From positions 13,206,717 through 13,270,716 of the forward strand of contig JABAKD010000028.1 in the NCBI GenBank assembly GCA_012845835.1: a DNA stretch of 64,000 nucleotides, written 5' to 3'. Of the stretch, positions 57,470 through 64,000 are shown piece after piece. The translations under genes and the position numbers were made by a program. Numbering within the stretch: position 1 is the stretch's first letter; each line of letters opens with the position of its first letter. The notes under the pieces were generated by a model. That model saw only the letters and a list, made by a program, of their open reading frames with translations, was not told the DNA's origin and did no database searches. This stretch comes from Undaria pinnatifida (Eukaryota > Sar > Phaeophyceae > Laminariales > Alariaceae).

Positions 57470-58396
57470 ATGTCTGCACTGGAGAGAGACTCCTCGAATG
57501 CGATTCAGCACCTGAGGAATGAGCTTCAGTTGGTGATATAGGAGAGACAAGCATCGATGATGAACGATATAAGGGAGATGATGGCCTAGTCCATGAGGAA
57601 CAACGGCCCGTCGGAGTCCAGCAGCGCTGAGGGCAGCGCTGCTGTAAGGGCCAGCCCGCGAGGGGCTGAACCCACTACTGTGGGGGGGAACGGCGTTGAG
57701 AATAGCGCTGCTGAAAGGGGTAGCCAACAAGGGGCTGAACCCACTGCTGCGGCACGACGAATTTCTTCTGCTGGTGCTGCTACTGCCGGAGGCGGAGCGC
57801 GAGGATATACAACAGCAGCAAGAGAGACGACTCTTCGTGAGGATGCCCCGCGTAGTTTTGGGGTGACGGGACGCAAGGGACCCGCTGTTCCTGTCGATGT
57901 TGGCCCAGCAAGGGGTCAGACAGACCAGCAGTTGGGAGTGGGAGGATATGATATGCCTCTACCTAGACTTGCTCTCAAACACACCGCTGTCACACAATTT
58001 AGTGGGAAAAAGCCGGAATTCACTGCCTGGACCAGAGACGCCAGGTACTACGCGAAAGGTGGAGGCCGCGGTAAAGGAAAAGGTGGACGTCTGGGACGGC
58101 ATGGACGCGGCGTTAGAGGCAACAAGGAGGACGGTGGTGGCTCGGCCGCGGCTGCCGGCGGTGAAAGCAGCAGTGCCAAAGATGCCGATGGTGGTACCTC
58201 CGAGGTGAAATGCCACAGGCGTGGCAAGAAGGGCCGTTGGAGGGTCGACTGCACGGAGGAGCTATGCAGCAGATGCCGCGGACGGTGGCACGCTGCTGAT
58301 GTCTGCCCCACGTCAAAAGAGGAAGTTGTGCTGGCGGCGTCATACAACGATGCTGATGATAATACGGTCGAGGGCTCAACTTTCAAGGCCGGATAG
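57470..58396 (+). pseudogene. gag: copia gag, internally deleted, two stops
   Basis: It starts with ATG at 57470 shortly after the primer site (MSALERDSSNAIQHL). In-frame TAG codons lie at 57539 and 57587. An Ala/Gly/Ser-rich stretch follows, then FSGKKPEFTAWTRDARYYA, the start of a copia Gag domain. This jumps to a Gly/Lys/Arg-rich segment and the zinc knuckle CSRCRGRWHAADVC (CX2CX4HX4C), so most of the capsid domain is deleted. It ends at 58396. Confidence 0.7.
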
Positions 58397-58429
58397 CCAG
58401 GGGCATGAAGTAATGTTTCTGACCGAAAG

Positions 58430-58612
58430 GGAGAAGCGGAGTCGGCTTGGCAGGTAAACGATGAGGCCTGGCTTTGCGATAGTGGAGCGTCTACTCACAT
58501 GACGCCTTCCGCACACTGCATGGTCATTTATAGAGAGTGCAATTTGAAACTGCGGATTGCCGACGGCTCAACCCGCATGATCGAAGGATATGGCGATATT
58601 TACTTTGTCTTT
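58430..58612 (+). pseudogene. pol: copia aspartic protease fragment
   Basis: WLCDSGASTHMTPS (58469-58510) is the copia protease active site (DSGA.TH). The frame goes on with LKLRIADGSTRMIEGYGDI and then meets a stop near 58613. It lies in the same frame as gag, as expected for a Ty1/copia polyprotein. Confidence 0.75.
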
Positions 58613-58884
58613 TGATCCGGAAACGGTCTTGTACGAGTAACGCTGACGAATGTTGCGCACGGGCCAGACCTCCGATATCATATTTTTCCTTACCCACTCT
58701 CGTGAAGCACGGTCACACTTTTGAAGGACGTCCCGCAAGGATTGTAGTCAAGCTCAAGTCTGAGCGTTCGATCGTGTTTCCGTTGACCAAGAACCTGTAC
58801 AGCCGTTACGGCTACCGGGCCGACTGCAGCACTAGAGGAGATGCCTGTGCTGTACTCGCCCCGGGAAAACTGCCAAACAAGCCC

Positions 58885-59594
58885 GTTGTTAACATAAACG
58901 ACTACCACGGCGCGGCCGGACACTCCCACGAGGCACTGCTCCGCAAGACCGCGGAGCAGCAAGGGGTCGTCCTCGAGGGAAAGCTGCTGGAGTGCAAAAG
59001 GTGCTCCATGGCGAAGGGTCTCCGTCGAGGTATCAAGCAGTACATACACACTCGAGCAGATAAGAAGCTCGGGAGGTTTTTGTGGAGTTGAGTGGGTCTA
59101 AGGTGGTAAAATCTCACGGCGGTCAGCGTTACACTCTCATCGTGCGAGACGAGTTTTCACGGTATTCGTGGGTGTACTTTTTGCGCCACCAATTGGACGC
59201 CTCGGAAACGTTCAATTAGTTCCTCTCGGATACTCGTGCAGATGGTGTCCCGTCACAGGTGGTGACCGTCCGATCCGATTGGGGCGGTGAATTTTGTGGG
59301 GGGAAGTTTGGCGACCTATGTAGATCGCGATGCATTAAGCAAGAATTCACAACGGCCGACAGTCCCCAATTCAATGGGGTAGCCGAGCGCGCGCTAGGTT
59401 TGATTGAGACGGCCGAAATGGCGGGTCGAATCCAAGCTCGTGAGCTTTTTGCCGGCGCGCAATTGCCGGCAACTGAATCGTTGTGGGCTGAAGCGTCGCA
59501 CTGGGCGTGCGATGCTCTGAACCGCACGGCAACGTCCGCTAACCCCGCAAACAAGTCGCCGTACGAGATGTGGTACGGTAAACCCCCACGGTAG
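58885..59594 (+). pseudogene. pol: copia integrase, DDE residues present, frameshifted
   Basis: The pre-integrase zinc region (YHGAAGHSHEALL ... CKRCSMAKG, H-H-C-C) is in one frame to 59091. The core continues in another: RYTLIVRDEFSRYSWVYF (first Asp), a TAG at 59217, VVTVRSDWGGEFCGGKF (second Asp), and QFNGVAERALGLIETAEMA (Glu). It ends at 59594 with SPYEMWYGKPPR, the standard C-terminal motif. All three catalytic residues survive although the frame does not. Confidence 0.8.
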
Positions 59595-60500
59595 TGCCTT
59601 TACCTTTCCTCAAGCCTGACTACTGCAAGGTGAAGAGGGAAAACAAGTCTCAGCCGAAGCACAGGAGTGTTTTTACCTGGGCCTTGCGCCTAACCACACC
59701 CGAGACGCCGTACGAATGCCGACCAAACACCGTAATCTGCATATCACGCGCCATGTCACCTGCCAACGCTTGTCGCCTTCACCATCCGTACCGGTCCAGA
59801 TGCATGACTCCCTATTCCAGGAGGAGGGGGGATCCGAGGCCGACGACGAGAGCACGTCATATGGAGGTGGGGGGGGGGGAGGGGTTGATGTACGAGCAGG
59901 ACCAAGGTCTGGCTCACCTGACCGACCTCGACATGACGTGGGGGTTTGATCTGCACGCGTTTGTGCCGGACCGCTCACAGGAGACACCTGCTGCCGGCGA
60001 TGTTGGTGATCTGCACGCCTGCTTGCAGGAGCGCTTACGGGAGGCACCTGTCGACGGCGATGCTGGCGACAAAACAGTCGAGACGATGGACTCGTCTCGA
60101 GAGGGCGCGGTAGACACCACCTCGCTCCCGGCAGGGAGGGCCGAAACAGTCGAGACGATTGACTCGCCTCAAGAGAGCGCGGTAGATGCCACCTCGGTCC
60201 CGGCAGGGACGGCCGAAACAGTCGAGACGATTGATTTGTTTCTAGGAGGCGCGGTGGACGCTTCCTAGGTCCCAGAAGGGAGGGCCGAAAGCGACTCAGA
60301 CGCATCAGCAGCCTCCGGCACAGACCAAGGGAACTGCGAAGGTCCCCCCGCGGTCCTGTCGGGTAGGGCAGCTCACGAGCTCAGTAGCTGGGGACGACTG
60401 CCCCCGACAGTAACGGGCCGGACCCGGGGTCAGAGGCAATGCCTGCAGGATGAATCTGCTCAGCGTCATCGTGTGATCGAGAACACGATGTCTGCGGCAG
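59594..60500 (+). pseudogene. pol: integrase C-terminal region and linker with peptide repeats
   Basis: Following LPFLKPDYCKVKREN, an acidic linker contains two ~20-residue repeats (HAFVPDRSQETPAAGD, HACLQERLREAPVDGD) and three 24-residue repeats (ETVETIDSPQESAVDA, S.PAG.A, ~60070-60265; 72-bp DNA period). It passes without an RT palm into the RNase H side at ~60540, so the RT core is deleted. Confidence 0.65.
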
Positions 60501-60539
60501 TGAAAAAGTGGACCAGGTTAGGGAGACAGGCCGTACAGG

Positions 60540-61206
60540 GAGGCTGTGGGCAGTTCCATGTGGCTATCAATCATGACGCGACCAGACATTTTGAACGCGG
60601 TGCGTGCTGTGGCGCGCCATTCATACAACCCCACCGACAGGCACTGGAAAGCAGTTCTGAAGATCATGGCATACCTTCGCGGGACAAGGGGTATTGGTTT
60701 GACTTTGTAAGGGGTTTGGGATTGAAACTGACTGCATATAGCGATGCTGACTACGCTGATAAGTCGAATGACAGGCGCTCGGTGTCGGGGACGGTTATTA
60801 CCTTGCGGGGTGCTGCCGTCGGTTGGGCAAGTAGCACGCAGAGGTGCGTTACGTTGTCTACAGCAGAGGAAGAGTATGTAGCTTTGGGTGAAGGGGTGAA
60901 GGAGGCTCTGTTTACGGGGGCAGTATTATCTTTCATTTGTCCAGAGCTAACCGGATCATGTGTCCGAGTTTTTGAAGAAAATAGGGGGCCATATCACTGG
61001 CTGAGAACCCTCTTAGTTCCGCGCGGAGCAAGCACATAGACGTGCGGTTCTATTTCGTCCGAGAGCTACTTCGTGTAAAGATAATGGATATTCAATTCGT
61101 AGCTTCGCAAGAGCAGCACGCGAATAATTTGACGAAATTTCTTGCTGCGACCCCTTTCAAATCTCACCGTAAATTGTTGTTGAACCTGCCGTTGGGTGAT
61201 GAGTAA
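60540..61206 (+). pseudogene. pol: copia RT C-terminal edge and RNase H, frameshifted
   Basis: MTRPDILNAVRAVARHSYNP and YLRGTRGIGLTL (60575-60710, one frame) are the RT/RNase H junction of copia. LTAYSDADYADKSNDRRSVS, GWASSTQRCVTLSTAEEEYV and LGEGVKEALFTGAV (60728-60940, next frame) form RNase H. After another shift near 60990, SARSKHIDVRFYFVRELL and QEQHANNLTKFL lead to a TAA at 61204. The upstream YVDD palm is missing. Confidence 0.8.
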
Positions 61207-61530
61207 GAGGTGTGAGCATTATTCGATGAGTACCGTGTTTGAGTCATGCGAGGATTAATTTGTCAGGCCGCCACCCCACGCTACTTTGAGGGGTATGGGC
61301 GAGTAGGGCGCTACTTGGTATTCTAGCTTATGGCCATGAAATCGTTAGAATGCAGCCATTGTTACAATAACAATGGCTTGGATGGTGTAAGACAATGTAA
61401 GACATATTGGGGGTTTTGACCCGGTGGCCGGGGTTCCTCCTGCGGGACTGTCATTAGCTGTTCTTTGGTCCTAGATTTTTTTTTTGGCTTCCCGCTCGGT
61501 CTCGTCACTGCTGTGAAGAGCCAGGGTGGG

Positions 61531-61745
61531 TGTTGGTTTTGATCGTCACAGCACGACGGTTACAAATGTTGTAGAGGGTTGCGTATACATTCGTAGGCGT
61601 TTTATGCAATGTATCTTATGAGAGGAGAGCTTCAGCACTCCGCTCTCTGCTCCTCCTCTCCTCTCTGTCCTCTCATACAACGAAGATAAGAACACTCGTC
61701 AGACCGCGAGGCGGTCAGGGCATCCAGGCTTGGACTCTACGAACA
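61531..61745 (+). repeat. copia 3' LTR
   Basis: 215 bp, tgttggttttgatcg...ggactctacgaaca, preceded directly by the purine tract and followed by the target duplication. Its inner 179 bp (61567-61745) are the reverse complement of 57262-57425. Confidence 0.8.
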
Positions 61746-61888
61746 TAATAACGAACTATCGCATTGTGGACAAACGAAATCCAAACCCACAAGGGGTTGT
61801 GGTACCACCGGGCTCGCGGTCTCGCGAGTCGGTACAGATGCAATGAACCCTGCATCCAAAGCAGGTTGATCTGATCCCACCTCTAGAC

Positions 61889-62413
61889 TTGAACGATGGG
61901 CTACTCAAGTGTATTGACTTTTGTCGAGGGGTGCAAGATAATTCTCTCGACGTGTGTGTGCCTTTCGTATACCGTCATAAACCTTCGCCCACATTTCTTC
62001 AACAGAAACTGGGTCTTTCTGGCTGTGAAAAGGAAAAAATATACGACAAAATACCTGGCAATACGGTCCGACGTGAGCAATGCGATAGCACCTTCGTTTG
62101 CCAGCTCCCCCTGCGGATTGATCGAGAAACAATGGTCCACAGTATTACAATCCATGCATGCGTGGAAGTGACGCCGATGGGCTGTAGTGCCAATCGCTAC
62201 ACTGATAAGTCCACCCTCAACCCGTACGAAATGCGTCATTTGCCGAGTACGAGCTATAGTCAGTCGTAGATGAAATGTGTCCACGAACAAGAGTTGACCT
62301 GCGAGGACGCCAACGAGGCGTGCCCGTGTCTCGGTGGCGTGAGACGACTGGGAAACGGTACTCAGTCGACACCTCTCGCTCGGCGGCGATGACAACGAAC
62401 CTGGACTCTTCAA
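61889..62413 (-). other. unassigned ORF, minus strand
   Basis: A 170-codon open frame (62413-61901) contains RLVGVLAGQLLFVDTFHLRL and NEGAIALLTSDRIARYFVVY. A second minus frame (62463 onward) begins MTTYEKEDVGRTYNVLCLAI. Neither has a domain that I recognise, and an overlapping plus frame (61889-62269) is equally open. It could be exonic host sequence. No splice model was supported. Confidence 0.2.
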
Positions 62414-62469
62414 TTGCCAAACACAACACGTTATACGTTCGACCCACGTCTTCTTTCTCGTAAGTAGTC

Positions 62470-63260
62470 ATTTTAATGTACGTGGTGTGTTTGAATGGGT
62501 GGTGGACGCTGTTCGATAGACGTTTTGTTGAGCAGGGTGACGTGGTGTCGTAAAACTTCCCACAACTGTAATGTCGAGCTAGGCAGCAAAAAAGGACACC
62601 GACCGCAGCCACATGTCACTCCAAGAGCTTCACATTAGGAGAGCGTGCACTCGACGGAGTTGACGGGCTCAAATGTTGATGAAGGGCAGCGATCGCAACA
62701 CAGCATTATCACACACGAGTCAAGCTATTTATAAAACCAAGCATTTGTTACAGCTGGGCATCAACTTTCTACGCAAACGCGCCCCCTGCCTTGCCGATAC
62801 CTCGAGCTATGCTCTGTGCCGGGGTCTTTCCTCGCCGTTGGCAACGAGCAAGCATATCAAACCCCTCCCCACCACTCTCACGATTCGCTTTCGACAATCG
62901 CGACGACATGGTATAAAACAAACGATGTTGCTCCAAGTAATAAGCTGATGGAAATGTTTGCCCCACCTCGCTGATGTTCTTGCCGCACTGGTGAAGAGAC
63001 AACGGGCTAAAGACTGCTACCACAACCTATGCATTCGCAGAACTAAACCACACTAGGCAAACAGAACCATTTGAGAGTGAACCGGACTTCAGAAAAACAG
63101 GTTATAAGACCAACGGAGCTTCTACGCGTGCTACGATATAGGTATCACATTGGCGCTGGGACGTTTCTGAGTGACGGGGTTCCTTAAAACAAATCGCACG
63201 AATTTCAGTCTCGTGTTTGAATACATGTTGCGAACCTGGGCCATGAGATATTTCGTGGGG
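62470..63260. other. no gene recognised
   Basis: No coding region or element was identified. A stretch near 63120-63186 shares tcgtagcacgc and taaggancccgtca motifs, inverted, with 660-735. Confidence 0.35.
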
Positions 63261-63268
63261 CATCACCG

Positions 63269-64000
63269 TTAGATCTTCTCTAAATCGTTCTGAGTAAAGT
63301 CTATACAGCGCCTCAAATGAGATACCTTCCGAAAGGTTGGTCCCCTCTTTCGTAGAGTCATCTTAGCCCCACGCTCCCCCTTGCCACCATCTCCCACTGG
63401 CCTTCCGCTGCCTCTCCCGGACATTCTGCCGGGAGTGGCGCTGCTGCTGGTGCTGAAGAGTCTGTTTTTCTTTTTAGCAGTCTCTAAATGCTCCTGTGGC
63501 CGCAACTTTCGCATGCTTATCCCATCACCGATATCCTTGCTAGACTTGCTGCTCAGATACCCCGTCGGAAGTGTACGCTGACATTCGTCAGGTGCATCCC
63601 ACGGGAAAAGCGATGATGAGAAGGATCAGGTCTGATGCCCACGGCATCGCTACTCCCACCGTTTCCAATACCGCTGGCTCGCCAACCGTCCACATCGTCG
63701 TAATCAGAACGACGGATGGTTCGCCGGAATTCCAGGCTACCATTCGCCGGAACAGTCAATCGGGGACATGGCTTGGACGGGGCGGTCTTGGGAACGTCAG
63801 TCTCTCCACTGTCGGTGACCGGGCGCGGTGAGTAGGGACGCCTTCCTTGCGCGTTGAAGATGTGAGGCGGCGGAAGTTGAGGAAGCGGCTGCAATCCATG
63901 GGGGCTAGTGTGGATGGGCCATGCGTCTGGCAAACGTCGCAAACTACACGGTGTCGGCTGAGGGAGAAGGTGGCGCGGTCTCTTCGTCGGGTAAAGGGGC
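63269..64000 (-). other. possible exonic sequence, unknown protein, open to the window edge
   Basis: A minus frame stays open from the window edge to 63553 (Pro-rich, QPLPQLPPPHIFNAQGRRPY, then EFRRTIRRSDYDDVDGW). A second frame runs from ~63626 to 63269 (DECQRTLPTGYLSSKSSKD, RKLRPQEHLETAKKKNRLF, Ser/Gly/Arg-rich, then RKRGPTFRKVSHLRR). Both look like low-complexity coding sequence and could be two exons of one gene, but no splice pair was confirmed and no family was recognised. Confidence 0.25.

Larger units (their letters stand above)
57226..61745 (+). mobile_element. Ty1/copia retrotransposon with partly inverted LTRs, RT deleted
   Basis: It is inserted in the gypsy 3' LTR with target duplication tgata (57221-57225) / taata (61746-61750), one mismatch. 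The 3' LTR is 61531-61745 and is preceded by a purine tract (gaagagccagggtggg). The 5' LTR starts at 57226 (tgttagttt). A primer-binding-like tggtaccagg at 57452 resembles the initiator-Met site TGGTATCAGAGC of copia elements. Order gag-protease-integrase-(RT deleted)-RNase H, as in Ty1/copia. Stops and frameshifts throughout. Confidence 0.85.
53691..61836 (+). mobile_element. internally deleted chromovirus-type gypsy element, split by a copia insertion
   Basis: The LTRs are 53691-53949 and 57058-57225 plus 61746-61836 (each ~259 bp, tgtacc...ggtaca). The 4-bp target duplication gatg lies at 53687-53690 and 61837-61840. The internal region (53950-57057) keeps gag, protease and the terminal chromodomain, but RT, RNase H and most of integrase are deleted. 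The copia element 57226-61745 sits inside the 3' LTR. Confidence 0.85.

Overview
The window is eukaryotic nuclear DNA dominated by repeats. The introns are GT-AG and about 0.7-1.2 kb long. The pol proteins are chromovirus-like, and one host gene encodes a PAPS-dependent sulfotransferase. Together these fit a stramenopile, most likely a brown alga of the Ectocarpus kind. That is an inference from style, not a database match. No canonical tRNA or rRNA gene was seen. A run of 500 N sits at 43541-44040.

Positions 1-26413 are a mosaic of non-autonomous repeats. They include an LTR fragment at the left edge, tRNA-derived SINEs, a 1.6-kb foldback element (2885-4507), a long ATT microsatellite, a decayed LINE 3' end (5897-6600), and arrays of a ~270-bp repeat (family B). 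The B arrays are interleaved with foldback elements whose arms carry long poly-G or poly-C tracts (family C). There is also polypyrimidine DNA, a possible two-exon gene (minus strand, 20580-18582) whose intron holds a SINE, a LINE RT fragment (22700-23240), and G-rich minisatellites.

Positions 26414-39048 are one large decayed Ty3/gypsy element with both LTRs. In order it has a 3-kb leader built of three tandem arrays, a frameshifted gag, a 230-bp tandem repeat, a NADAR domain (DUF1768/YbiA-like), RNase H, integrase, a broken chromodomain and a tudor-like tail. No reverse transcriptase core was found. A NADAR domain inside a retrotransposon is the most striking observation here.

Positions 39060-45690 hold a second copy of the foldback element and a large family C element. 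The assembly gap lies at the centre of the family C inverted repeat.

Positions 45700-53690 hold the one clear host gene, a five-exon sulfotransferase on the plus strand (46459-52376). Its introns contain two short inverted-repeat elements, and its start was not found.

Positions 53691-61836 are a nested pair. A chromovirus-type gypsy element, reduced to gag-protease-chromodomain with a 4-bp target duplication, has a Ty1/copia element inserted in its 3' LTR. The copia element has a 5-bp target duplication, and the inner ~165-179 bp of its two LTRs lie in opposite orientation. From 61837 to the end only unassigned minus-strand ORFs are visible.

All three LTR elements have lost the RT catalytic core and carry stops and frameshifts, so none is autonomous.
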